A stretch of DNA of 64,000 nt from Urophycis tenuis (lineage: Eukaryota; Chordata; Actinopteri; Gadiformes; Phycidae). Below, one piece after another: positions 9,903 to 21,030 of the stretch. The DNA lies in NCBI GenBank assembly GCA_036785325.1, contig JAXIVH010000007.1:14975849-15039848 (forward strand), read 5' to 3'. The stretch's first letter is position 1. Every line of letters starts with the position of its first letter. The notes under the pieces are model-generated. The model saw nothing but the letters and a program-made list of their open reading frames with translations, was not told the origin of the DNA and did no database searches. Both the position numbers and the translations under genes were made by a program.

Positions 9903-12900
9903 ACGTGATCATGCTCGTTGTTTACGTTCCACCGTCGGCAAACGCTGCGCTTGCGACTGACGTCACCCACTCCGTCGTCGCGAGACTTCAGACACAGCAC
10001 CCAGACGCCTTCATCGCGATATCTGGGGACTTCAACCACGTCACTCTGGCTGCTACACTGCCCTCCTTCAAGCAGTTTGTGGACTGTCCCACCAGGGAAA
10101 ACAAAACACTGGACCTGCTGTATGCCAATGTTAAGGAGGCATACAGTTCCACTGCGCTTCCCCCACTGGGAAGGTCTGACCACAACATCATCCACCTCAA
10201 GCCACTGTATAAGCCTCTAGTCCAGCGGCTGCCTGTTACCATCAGGACTGTAAAGAGATGGTCACAGGAGGCCGATGAGACCTTGCGGGGCTGCTTTGAA
10301 TCAACCGACTGGGACTTGCTCTGTGAGTCACATGGTGAGGACCTTGATGGTCTCACAGACTGCATAACAGGGTACATCAACTTCTGTGTGGATAGTGTTG
10401 TTCCCACACAGACTGTACGCTGTTTCCAAAACAACAAGCCGTGGGTTACCAGAGACATCAAGGTCCTGCTTAATGAGAAGAAGAGGGCCTTCAGAGACGG
10501 TGACAGGGAGCAGATGAGGCGGGTTCAGAGGGAGCTGAGGGAGAAGATACAGCAGGGTAAAGACAGCTACAGGAGGAAGCTGGAGGGCAAACTCCAGCAG
10601 AACAACCTGAGGGATGTGTGGAGTGGCATGAGGAGCATCACTGGCTACAAACAGTCTGGTAGCCAGACAACAGGGGGGGGCCTGATTGGGCCAACGAGCT
10701 GAATCTGTTTTTCAATAGATTTGATGTGAGGGCTCCGGTCTTCCCCCCCCTCAGCTCCCCCAGCTCCTCTACAACCATCCCCCCTCGAACCTCCAGCCCT
10801 GCTGCCCCCCCTGCTGCTGAACCTCCCCCCCCCCCCCTCCCACACCGTCCCCCCACAGCTACACCGTGCCTGTTCTCTCTCCCTCTCTCTCTGTTCTCTC
10901 TCCTTCTCTCTCTCCCCCACCATCAGATCACCCAGATCACCAGACTCCTTCTGCCCCCACTCACGGCACACAGTCCTTCACAGCAGAGCAGGTGAGGAAG
11001 GTGCTGTGCAGGCTCCGTCCAGGCAAGGCTGCAGGTCCCGATGGCGTCAGCCCGAGGGTACTCAGAACGTGTGCTACCCAGCTGAGTGGAGTCCTGCAGC
11101 ACATTTTCAACCTGAGCCTGAGTCTGGAGAGGGTCCCTGTGCTGTGGAAGACATCCTGCCTGGTTCCAGTACCGAAGAGGGCGCGTCCTAGCACCTCTAA
11201 TGACTACAGACCGGTGGCACTGACGTCCCACCTGATGAAGTCCCTGGAGAGGCTGGTCCTGTCACTTCTTCGGCCCCTGGTCAGTGCATCGCTGGACCCT
11301 CTGCAGTTTGCCTACCAGCCGAGGCTGGGAGTGGAGGATGCCATCATCTTCCTGCTTCACCGTGCCTACGCCCACTTGGACAGGCCCGGAAGCACTGTGA
11401 GAATCATGTTTTTTGACTTCTCCAGTGCTTTCAACACTATCAGGCCTGCCCTGTTGGAGAGTAAGCTGACGGCGATGCTGGTGGACTCCTCCCTGGTTTC
11501 CTGGATTACGGACTACTTAACGGGTCGACCACAGTTTGTCAGACTGCAGGACTGTGTGTCTGACACTGTGGTCAGCAGCACAGGGGCTCCACAGGGGACC
11601 GTTCTGTCACCATTCCTGTTCACCCTGTACACCTCAGACTTCCAGTTCCACTCGGAGTCCTGCCATCTGCAGAAGTTTTCAGACGATTCTGCAGTGGTTG
11701 GATGTGTTAGTGACGGTAACGATGTGGAGTACAGGAGCGTCGTGGATTCCTTCGTTGAGTGGTGTGAGCTAAACCATCTGCAGCTCAACACCAACAAGAT
11801 GAAGGAGTTGGTGGTGGATTTCCGGAGGTTGAAATCTACCCCCACACCCATCTCCATCAAGGGGGTGACTGTCGACGTTGTCCAGGATTACAAATACCTG
11901 GGTGTTCACCTGGACAATAAACTGGACTGGGCCAAGAACACTGAGGCTGTGTATAAGAAAGGCCAGAGCCGACTTTATTTCCTGAGGAGGCTCCGGTCCT
12001 TCAACGTCTGTAATACTATGCTTAAGATGTTCTACCAGTCGGTGGTAGCCAGTACCATCTTCTTCGGGGTCGCGTGCTGGGGAAGCAGGTTGAGGTCAGC
12101 AGATGCCAACAAGATCAGCAGGATCGTCAGGAAGGCTGGCTCCGTCCTGGGGGTCCAACTGGACTCTTTGTTGGAGGTGTCTGAGAGGAGGATGCTGCGC
12201 ATGTTGCGTAGTATCCTAGACAACAACGCTCACCCTCTCCACCAGGTGCTGACCTCATACCGCAGTGCCTTCAGCAATAGACTCATTCCACCCCGGTGTA
12301 CCACAGAACGCCACAGAAATTCCTTTCTTCCTGTGGCCATCAGACTCTATAACTCATCTACTTCAGGTCGTTAGAGGACCTCACATCTTCTAAATGCACC
12401 ATCACTGCAGAATTCACTTTATTCACTATTCACTTTATTCATTCATTTAGTCACTTTATTTAGTACTGCCATGGGAACTATACGTATTGCTGTATATTAT
12501 ATATACCTACGTAGTTACTGTAGCGGTACGACGAACTACCTCATCTTATTCCATTTAACATTCACTGTGACATATTTATATATTTATTAGTTTCTATTAT
12601 AGTTTGTACGGGTATATTAGCTTACACTTAAGTTGAGTAACTAAGTATAAGCTAATATAACAAAATGTTAGGCTAGTTGGTTTTTATGTATTAGTTAGTT
12701 GGTAGTTAGTTAGTTGGTTTATAAGTTACTCTAGTTTATTGTTATATTGTTGTTAATTGGTTATATTAGGTATATTTTTTATATTAGGGTATATTTTATT
12801 TTATTTTAGGTATATTTTATTTTATTTGTGTACATTTCTTTTCCTTCTTTGTTTTGATCTGTTGCAAAATAATTTCCCTCGGGATGAATAAAGTCTCTTG

Positions 12901-12911
12901 AATCTTGAATC
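9903..12911 (+). mobile_element. L2-clade LINE, 5'-truncated, near full RT
   Basis: The element starts inside the apurinic endonuclease domain and runs through RT, the C-terminal domain and a 500-bp AT-rich 3' UTR to the L2-type 3' end (TTTCCCTCGGGATGAATAAAG, then CTTGAAT repeats) at about 12870-12911. It is followed directly by an antisense L1. A clear target duplication was not found. Confidence 0.85.
9905..12374 (+). pseudogene. L2 ORF2: endonuclease C-terminus and reverse transcriptase (two frameshifts)
   Basis: Segment 9905-10702 holds the second half of the AP endonuclease, with SGDFNHV near 10020 and the catalytic SDHN near 10175, then the linker (NNKPWVTRDIK, LRDVWSGMRSITG). A run of eight G at about 10674 shifts the frame. 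A proline/serine-rich linker is read in a second frame (10726-10865), and RT in a third (from about 10960 to 12374). RT motifs are PGKAAGPDGV, FFDFSSAFNT (first Asp), GAPQGTVLSPF and FSDDSAVVG (catalytic pair near 11680), then YKYLGVHLDN and LYFLRRLRSF. The RT part alone is open for about 470 codons. It would nick target DNA and prime reverse transcription of its own RNA; as written it is dead because of the two shifts and the missing 5' part. Confidence 0.85.
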
Positions 12912-15350
12912 TACACACCTTGGGGGAATATCTAAACTCAAAAACTTAACGAGATAGAGGGATCGGGCCGGTCCTAAATGGCACCGGTCACAGCCAGAGT
13001 CTACACCTGGAAATATAGGAGCCAGTTTACTTTTGGACCAATGGACCCTGTGCACTACTTTGCATTGTAAGACTCCATGCTGGGCACAGACAGAGGATGA
13101 GTGGACCCATTTCAGAGCAGGCTCCCATACCGCAGGGTCTTTCTCTATATTAAGATCAGCCGACCATGCAGTGCGTAGGGCATCAGAAGCTGAGGATTGG
13201 TGTGCAAGAAGAGTGTAGTAAATCCTTGATATTGTACCTGTATGGTAGGGGTTGATTTTAAAGATGGTGTCAATAAGTGTGGGAGGGTATGGTGGGGAAA
13301 CTGGGAAATCGGTTACGTACAAAATCTCTTATCTGCAAGTACCTGAAAAAGTGGGTTGAAGGCAAGTTATAAGCCTGTGCTAACTGACCAAAAGAAGCAA
13401 ATTTACCAGTAATGTAAAGATGGTTAAAGGATGAAATTCCTTTTTCTCTCCAGACTAAGAAAGCATTATCAATAATGGATGGAGTGAACAGGGGATTAGA
13501 GTAAACAGGAGCCAGACCAGGTATAGATTGCAGCGTAAAGTGTTGTTTAAATTGTGTCCAGATTTTAAGACAGTTTTTCACAATACTATCTGAGTGCACA
13601 GATGGTGATATTGTCGTGGGGAAGCACAGGAGGGACATCAGAGATGATGAACCTCATGAGGCCTCCTCAACCTGTAGCCAGGGTGGGGGCTGGTCATTAG
13701 TGTTACAGCAGTGTAGCATGGCTCTAATGTTTGCTGCCCAGTAATAGAGTAAGAAACTGGGGAGGGCTAGGCCACCCAACTCCTTAGGTTTTTGTAAAGT
13801 GTCTTTTTTAATTCTATGGGGCTTCTTGTTCCATAAAAATTGGGGGATTGTGTGGTCAAGTGAGTGAAAGAAACATTTAGTGAGGAAAATGGGTATACAT
13901 TGGAAGAGATGAGAGAGAAATTTGGGGAGCACATTAATTTTAACACAGTTTATCCGCCCAGCAAGAGAGAGAAGGCAAAAGAGACCACCGCTGAAGATCC
14001 CGAGTCAGCCTCACCAGAAGAGGGGAGAAATTACATTTATATAAGTCTGAGTGGTTTTTGGTTATACAGACACCCAAGTATTTAAAATGTCCAAGAGATG
14101 TTTTGAAAGGGAGGTCAGATAATGGATTTGCCATGGCTGCAGCATTAATCGGCATTAATTCACTTTTTTGGAAATTTAGTTTGTAGCCTGAAATTTGACC
14201 AAACTCCTTCAGTAAGTTTAAGACAAGGGGGAAAGCTCTGTCTAAGTCAGAGACAAAGAGTAAGAGGTCATCCGCATACAGGGACACTTTATGTTCGACG
14301 CCACCCCTTAAAATGGTATCTGACTGGACCTTAGGGCTACAGCCAATGGTTCAATGGCAATGGCGAACAAGAGTGGAGAAAGTGGACACCCCTGACGGGT
14401 CCCGCGCTTGAGAGGGAAGTAGTGAGAATAATCATTGTGCGAACACAAGCTTGGGGGGACGTATATAAAAGCCTAATCCATGATATGAAGCCATAACCAA
14501 AGCCAAAATGTTTTAACACAGAACAAGTAGGACCATTCTACACAGTCAAATGCCTTCTCTGCATCCATGGAGATAACCACCTCAGGGGTGTCGGAGGGTG
14601 TCGGTGCATAAGCAATATCAAATAAACGTCTAACATTATGGAAAGAATGTCTGTCTTTAACAAACCCTGTTTGGTCAGTACCTATAATGTTTGGTAGCAC
14701 AGTCTCTAGACGTCTAGCCAACATTTTGGCCAAGAGTTTGACATCTGCACATAGCAGAGAGATGGGGCGGTAGTTACTACAAGAAAGTGGGTCTTTGTCC
14801 TTTTTTAAAAGGAGAGAAATGGTGGCCTGTCTTAACGTGGGGGGAAGAGTGCCACTTTGCATAGATTCATTGAACATGTTAAGTAAAATTGGAGCCAATT
14901 GATCTGAGAATGTCTTATACAGTTCAGCCGGGAGACCATCAGGGCCTGGGCATTTACCATTCTGCATCAGCATTAAAGCACTACTAAGTTCACCAATTGA
15001 AAAGGGTTCAACCAGTCTAGATGATGTTGCACTGTCAATGGAGGGAATCTCTAAAGAGTTAAAAGTTGTCATACTGTTTCTCATCCACCACGCATTCAGA
15101 GGTGTATAATTTAGCATAGAAGTCTGAAATGGTTGTTAATTACCTGTGGGTCAATAGTTATGCCATCAATGGTACTGATCTGAGTTATATGTTGTGATGA
15201 AGATGCTTGGCGGATTTGGTGTGCTAGCAGTTTACTAGGTTTATCTCCAAACTCATAATATTTATGATGTGATTTCAACAGTGACTCTGCAGCTTCATTG
15301 GAGGCCAGGAGATCAAATTCAGCCTTTTTCATATATTGCATACGTGTATA
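12912..15350 (-). mobile_element. L1/Tx1-type LINE, 5'-truncated, frameshifted
   Basis: Minus-strand frames in order from 15362 down carry a YYEFGDKPSKLLAHQIR block, an NGKCPGPDGLPAELYK block, LLKKDKDP and NYRPISLL, DQTGFVKDRHS, SMDAEKAFDCVEW (first catalytic Asp), then YADDLLLF (catalytic Asp pair near 14270), FKYLGVCI, the GLALPSF/YYWA block and the C-terminal SSSVCAQHG...VHWSKSKLAPIFPGVD with CDRC near 12970-13060. Breaks near 14300-14350, 13935, 13645 and 13310 split the frame. The copy lies antisense between the L2 above and Rex-like 3' ends below. Confidence 0.85.
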
Positions 15351-15434
15351 GCTGTCTTGCACCAGGGATCAAGGGAAAGGGCATTTCTGTTTTTTTGTAT
15401 GTCCTGTACATTCATGAAAACTGACAATAAATTT

Positions 15435-15458
15435 GTCTTGGACTTTAAAGTCCAAGAC
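15435..15458. repeat. 24-bp perfect palindrome at a LINE-LINE junction
   Basis: GTCTTGGAC and its mirror form a self-complementary 24-mer with no spacer. The same left half recurs at 15463-15480. It sits exactly between the tail of one LINE copy and the 3' UTR of the next. Confidence 0.85.
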
Positions 15459-15529
15459 TTTTGTCTTGGACTTTAAAGTCCCCCCCTGGACTTTAACCCC
15501 CCACCCATCCACCACCACACACCTGCTCA

Positions 15530-15905
15530 CCACCATGCACAGCCCCACCACCCCTACCACCTATCATCATGCACAGCCCCACCACCCCCCTCCACCATGC
15601 ACAGCCCCACCACCCCTACCACCTATCATCATGCACAGCCCCACCACCCCCTACCACCTACCACCATGCACAGCCCCACCACCCCTACCACCTACCATCA
15701 TGCACAGCCCCACCACCCCTACCACCTACCACCATGCACAGCCCCACCACCCCCTACCACCTACCATCATGCACAGCCCCACCACCCCTACCACCTATCA
15801 TCATGCACAGCCCCACCACCCCCCTCCACCATGCACAGCCCCACCACCCCTACCACCTACCACCATGCACAGCCCCACCACCACCCACCACCATGCACAG
15901 CCACT
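15530..15905 (+). repeat. LINE 3' UTR minisatellite, unit about 33-35 bp, about 11 copies
   Basis: Units are variants of CATGCACAGCCCCACCACC followed by CCTACCACCTACCA. Shorter arrays of the same unit occur at about 1140-1200 in the related LINE, so the array belongs to the element and has expanded here. Confidence 0.85.
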
Positions 15906-16439
15906 TTACACTTTGCACTTTAGTACTGTCCATAAATCTGTCCATATATAAATCTGTTCCGTATATAAATCTGTTAAATAACTGTTCATAGTACTGTTTA
16001 TACATTGTCACAACTGTTTATACTGTCCATACTGTTCATAATTTTCATAACGTCCATACTGTTTATTTATTACTATTACTGTCATTATCCCCATACTGCA
16101 CCTCTTACTGTTTACTGTTTAAAGTTTACAATTTGCAGATCTTACTGTTTACCGTTTACCATTTACTGTTTCATTGCACATACTCGCGACCACCGTGGCA
16201 TTTTTATTTTTATTTTTATTTTTATTTAGATTTTTGAGACCTATATTTTTATATATTTATATTTATATTGCATGCTGTCTTTTACCAGGGATTGAGGGAA
16301 ACGGCATTTCGGTTCTTGTGTATGGCCTGTACATTCACGGAAACTGACAATAAAGTTTACTTGAATCTACTTGAATCTTAAACGTTGCTGCAAATCATTA
16401 CACGGTAACCTTCCGAGGAGAACCAGACTTCAGGGTGAC

Positions 16440-17165
16440 TCCTGATTTCTGAGGACACTGAGGCCTCCGTACAGTGAAAACAATAGAGGACACTGAGGCC
16501 TCCGTACAGTGAAAACAATAGAGGACACTGAGGCCTCCGTACAGTGAAAACAATAGAGGACCCCGAGGCCTCCGTACAGTGAAAACAATAGAGGACACTG
16601 AGGCCTCCGTACAGTGAAAACAATAGAGGACACTGAGGCCTCCGTACAGTGAAAACAATAGAGGACCCCGAGGCCTCCGTACAGTGAAAACAATAGAGGA
16701 CCCCGAGGCCTCCGTACAGTGAAAACAATAGAGGACCCCGAGGCCTCCGTACAGTGAAAACAATAGAGGACCCCGAGGCCTCCGTACAATGAAAACAATA
16801 GAGGACCCCGAGGCCTCCGTACAGTGAAAACAATAGAGGACCCTGAGGCCTCCGTACAGTGAAAACAATAGAGGACCCCGAGGCCTCCATACAGTGAAAA
16901 CAATAGAGGACCCTGAGGCCTCCGGACAGTGAAAACAATAGAGGACCCTGAGGCCTCCGTACAGTGAAAACAATAGAGGACCCCGAGGCCTCTGTACAGT
17001 GAAAACAATAGAGGACACTGAGGCCTCCATACAGTGAAAACAATAGAGGACACTGAGGCCTCTGTACAGTGAAAACAATAGAGGACCCCGAGGCCTCCGT
17101 ACAGTGAAAACAATAGAGGACCCTGAGGCCTCCGTACAGTGAAAACAATAGAGGACCCTGAGGCA
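16440..17165. repeat. 35-bp minisatellite, left half (about 20 copies)
   Basis: The unit is GAGGACCCCGAGGCCTCCGT followed by ACAGTGAAAACAATA (35 bp), with few variants (CACT/CCCC/CCCT at positions 6-9; CCGT/CCAT/CTGT). There are no spacers, so it is not a CRISPR array. All three minus-strand frames are open through it because 35 is not a multiple of 3 and the unit contains no antisense stop. It stops in mid-unit where the L2 copy begins. Confidence 0.95.
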
Positions 17166-17208
17166 CCATACACACCACCGTCTCCAAACTACAGACTAAA
17201 CACCCCAG

Positions 17209-17595
17209 TGTCACGGATTGTGGTGGGGTTGGACCCAAGTGCAGAGAGGCGAGGCAGGCAGGAGTACTTATAACTATTTTAATGGTAACCAAAGCACAGA
17301 TACAGGAACAGACAACAACTCACGTGAACGACGACACCAAACACGACGTACAACGACAAGACTCGGACAAACACTGAACAGAGGACAGGACTTAAATACA
17401 CAGACTAATTACCAACCCAAGACAGGTGAGGGAACAAGACAAAGGTGAACACAATGGGGCAATCAACCAGGAGGGAATCAGGACACAGGGGGAAACACAG
17501 AGTAAACCAATGAAAACAAGACACAGACACAGACCATGACAGGGGAAACAGAAAGCAAACCAATCACAACGACAGAACAGACACAGATCATGACA
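17209..17595. mobile_element. Solo-LTR-like insertion (387 bp) in L2
   Basis: It begins TGTCACGGATTG and ends GATCATGACA, with an exact 5-bp duplication CCCAG at 17204-17208 and 17596-17600. Excising it restores the L2 endonuclease frame (…HPSALIIMSGDF). There is no coding sequence. TG...CA ends and a 5-bp duplication fit a solo LTR of a Gypsy-type element. Confidence 0.75.
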
Positions 17596-18521
17596 CCCAG
17601 TGCCCTCATCATCATGTCGGGAGACTTTAACCACGTCACCATGGATAGAGTTCTACTGACTTTTAAGCAGTATGTGAGCTGTCCTACCAGAGGGGTGAGG
17701 ACCCTGGACCTGATGTATGCCAACATTAAGGAGGCATACATCTCATCTTCTCTCTGGGCAGGTCGGATCACAACCTGGTTCACCTCAAACTCTGCTATGT
17801 GCCTCTGGTGAAGAGGAAGCCTGTGACCACAAGGACTGTGAGGAAGTTGTCAGAGGAATCTTACGAGGCACTGCAGTACTGCTTTGAGGTGACTGACTGG
17901 CCTGCACTCTGTGAGCCTCACTGGGAGGACACTAATGGGCTCACAGAGTGCATTACGGACTCCATTAACTTCTGTGTGAACTGCTATGTCCCTGCGTCGA
18001 CAGTCACCTGTTACGCAAATAACAAACCTTGGATCACCAAGGACATCAAGGCCATCCTGAACGATAACAAGAGGGCGTTCAGAGAGAGCAACCAGGCTGA
18101 GCTGAAGAGAGTACAGGGGGTACTCAAGGTCAGAATTAAGGAGGAAAAAGACAGATACAGGAGGAAGCTGGATAAGAAGCTCCAACAAAACAACACAAGG
18201 GATGTGTGGAGTGGTATGAGAACCATAACGGGCTTCCAGAAGACTGGTGGTATGGGGCTGGAGGGTGGGGTGGCTCGGGCCAATGAATTTAACCTTTTCT
18301 TCAATAGGTTTGATACTAGAGGTGGGGGAAATTTCCGATTCTTAGATTAATCGCGATTCGGCCGTGGAAGAATCGAGAATGATTCACAAACATCCAAATT
18401 ACGATTATTTAAATATGCCAAGTAAAGCGGAACTAAAATACAGTAAGCGCGGTCTTCGAGGCTTAAGGGAACGGACCGGATCCACTGCACACTCCTCCAA
18501 AAAAAAACAACAACAACAAGC

Positions 18522-18949
18522 ATGGCTGAGATAACCAAGCCACCTCGCCATGAGATCCGACCTGCTCCTCAACATTTAAAAGCAGACGAGTGGAATAATT
18601 TTGGATTCTACAACGTTGATGGAGGAAATTAATTGGACAAAAGCTACGTTGTATGCAATATTTGTCGTGCTAAAATAAAATACTTTGGCAACACAACGAA
18701 CATGAGAAGTCACACAGCACGATTCCACCCTACCGAGGAGGTGGGAAAGCCGGCTGCTGTTGCTACTAGCAGCCAGAGAACAATCGAGGACGCTCTGAGT
18801 AAGCCGCTACCCACATCGCAAAAGGCCAAGCGAATTACGAAAGGCATCGCGGAATTCATTGCCATGGGTTTGCAACCTTACTTGGTTGTAGAAAATCGGG
18901 GGTTTCGGAGAATGATGGAAGCAACGGAGCCGAGGTACGTCATCCCATC
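18522..18949 (+). pseudogene. hAT transposase, N-terminal part: BED finger
   Basis: From ATG at 18522 the frame encodes a short leader, an in-frame stop near 18629 (GGAAATTAA), then the BED zinc finger: CNICRAKIKYFGNTTNMRSH followed by an FHP tail, giving a CxxC...H-x4-H pattern. The following segment has the hAT pattern VVENRGFRRMMEATEPRYVI. BED fingers bind the transposon ends. The frame continues exactly across the nested hAT at 18950-20113 into 20122 (PSR, then CYFTDTAVPALY). It is dead because of the stop, later frameshifts and insertions. Confidence 0.8.
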
Positions 18950-20113
18950 TAGGGCTGCAGCTATCGAATCTTTTTGAAGTCGAGTATTCTACCGAATATT
19001 TCAGCGATTAATCGAGTAATCGGATGCTTTTTGGGGGGATTTTTAAAGAACAATACTATTGCATAATGTGTGACAGAAACAACAGGCCTGGTAAAACCGA
19101 ACTATTGGCTTTTATTTCTGAAAATATAATTACTCTTTTTAGTAAAGAATGAAGTATAATTAACAATAATACAACGTATAAAGTTTTGGGCTTTGTCCAT
19201 TTTAGTAATAACACATGAACATTTCAATGAAGAATAAATAACAAAAATACAACAAGTAAGCTACAAGTGAAGCCCATTTGGCCTTAATGTTGCACTTCAG
19301 GAACAATTATTTCAAATAAAAAATGATATAATAATAAATAAATAAAACAAAAGTTAACATGTTTAAAATGCTCTCAGTCAGCACTGCAGCTTGTTCTACA
19401 GTGCAGTGCGGTACATGCCACACAAAGCTGTCCATCCGCTGCTGAGATGATGTACTGTCAAAGACAAACAGAAAGAAAAAAAAAATCAACATAATGCAAA
19501 TAGCCATACTGCCATCTAGCCCAGGTCACTTTAAATCATAGCCTAATATGTGTTTATGTACGGCATTTTAAATTATTACAATTATTAAAATGCTATTCTC
19601 GTGCACTGCTTTTTATTATTATTAAATAATAATTATTATTAAAATGCTATTCTCGTGCGCCGCTTTCATTCACATTTGGACTAGCCATCATTGAGACTTG
19701 CATTATTATAGATTACAACAAATGCAGAGCTTACGTTAAAACCAGCGCTGCTGTGTTTCTCAGTTAGCAATCGCGTTAAATCGGCTAATGTTAAGCTACT
19801 GTTGAGTGGAAGACGGGCATTTACCTTGTGCTGGCTTCGGATGAGCTGGTCTTGTTGACAAACGGATGCTTTCTGTTAAGATGTTGAAGCATCGATGAAG
19901 TTCGCTGTCCGAACTGTAAACAGTGACGCAAGCGACTCGAGCGTTGCGTGCGTCACTGTTTACAGTCCGTGTAGAACACGACCGCCGGGCAGAACGCAAG
20001 TGACTACTTAAACAAAATTGATGATTAAACGAATACTCGAGGCAAAAAAAAAAATTTGAGGATTTTTTTGTACTTGAATTACTCGAATTACTAGAGTATT
20101 CGTTGCAGCTCTA
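18950..20113. mobile_element. Small hAT element nested in the transposase exon
   Basis: The termini are TAGGGCTGCAGC and, inverted, TAGAGCTGCAAC. Exact 8-bp duplications ATCCCATC lie at 18942-18949 and 20114-20121. Subterminal motifs are of the CGAGTATTC/GAATACTCGA type. No transposase is found, so this is a nonautonomous copy of about 1.16 kb. Confidence 0.9.
19913..19966. repeat. 18-bp perfect inverted repeat inside the small hAT
   Basis: Arms 19913-19930 (ACTGTAAACAGTGACGCA) and 19949-19966 are exact reverse complements around an 18-nt GC-rich centre. They may serve as subterminal transposase-binding or hairpin sequence. Confidence 0.85.
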
Positions 20114-20363
20114 ATCCCATCCCGATGCTATTTCACCGACACGGCCGTCCCGGCACTCTACAAGCAGACTAAGGCAGAAGTCATGTCATTGCTGTTGAAT
20201 GCAGACCGAGTCGCCATTAGGTTGGTTTAATATACACCCTCTGGTGCAACCTAGACACATCATCAGTGATGTAACCTGAGGTCATAGGGTGTTTCGGGTC
20301 TCTCAACATCAGACACCCTCGCCCAGGCGACCCAGCCAGGGGTGATCAGACCCCGGCTTGTGT

Positions 20364-21030
20364 CTAGGTAGCTTGTGTGGCCCACGGATCACCCCTCCTG
20401 ATCCACAGCCATCTTGATGCCTTCTCAGCAGCATCAGTGGTGTTCTTGATGGCTTTCTTGCTGTGCAGTCCCCTTATTCCCAACAACTTGAGGGCCCTGC
20501 AGAGTGACTGGCCTGCGAACCCTTGGCATCCAACCTCAATGGGACTACAACGAGTCTTCCATCCGTTGCGCCGGCATTCGCCTGCCAGTTCCTCATACTT
20601 GGCCCTCTTCCTCTCAAATGCCTCCTCCATCCGGTCTTCCCAGGGCACAGTCAACTCCAGCAGTATCACCTGCCTTGTTGATTCTGACATAAGAACCAAG
20701 TCCGGCCTAAGTGTGGTCACTGCGATGGTCTCTGGGAATTTAAGCTGTTTCCCCAAGTCCACCTTCAGCTGCCAGTCTCTAGCTGTTGTCAGGAGCCCCC
20801 TTGTTTGGCTTGGGTGGTGTTGAGGCTTCTCACCAGATTTAACAAAGGTGATTGAATGCCTAGCTGGCTGTTGCTGCTTGCTGAGTGAGAACCCCGAGCA
20901 GATGGTATCTGCTATCACCTTCAGCACCTGGTCGTGGCGCCAACGATAGCGCCCCTCGCCCAGGGCTTTCGGGCAACAGCTTAGGATGTGCTCCAGTGAT
21001 CCTCTCCTCTGACAGAAAGGGCAAGCAGGT
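20364..21030 (-). pseudogene. C-terminal zinc knuckle and restriction-like endonuclease part of the RLE-type LINE
   Basis: The reading frame carries a CPFCQRR...HILSCC metal-binding knuckle at its N-terminal end, then about 180 residues with PDLVLMSESTRQVILLELTV (candidate PD and E-x catalytic positions) and WEDRMEEAFERKRAKYEEL, ending in a WLWIRRGDPW tail and a stop near 20366. In this class of LINE the domain cuts the target DNA. It is separated from its RT by two inserted LINEs. The frame itself is open over at least 187 codons. Confidence 0.65.

Larger units (their letters stand above)
15352..16380 (+). mobile_element. Two nested Rex-like LINE 3' ends
   Basis: A first 3' tail (GCACCAGGGATCAAGGG block, then GACAATAAA) spans 15352-15434. 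It is followed by the 3' UTR of another copy beginning near 15460 with CCCCCTGGACTTTAACC, the same block as at 1108. That copy continues through the CACCATGCACAGCC minisatellite and an AT-rich part to a second tail at 16280-16380 ending in (TTGAATCTAC)n. No RT coding sequence is present. The proline/histidine-rich open frames here are minisatellite artefacts. Confidence 0.75.

Noticed and set aside
15433..15991. Proline/histidine/threonine-rich frames of 108-172 codons
   Set aside because: They are reading frames through the LINE 3' UTR minisatellite, open in several phases; no protein evidence.
16440..17165. CRISPR-like regular repeats
   Set aside because: Units are directly adjacent with no spacers, and the setting is a vertebrate genome. 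It is a minisatellite.
16378..17292. Long antisense open frames (up to 304 codons) over the minisatellite, and similar ones at 30437-31536
   Set aside because: They are translations of a 35-bp tandem repeat in all three frames; no start context, no domain, no unique sequence. Treated as repeats, not genes.
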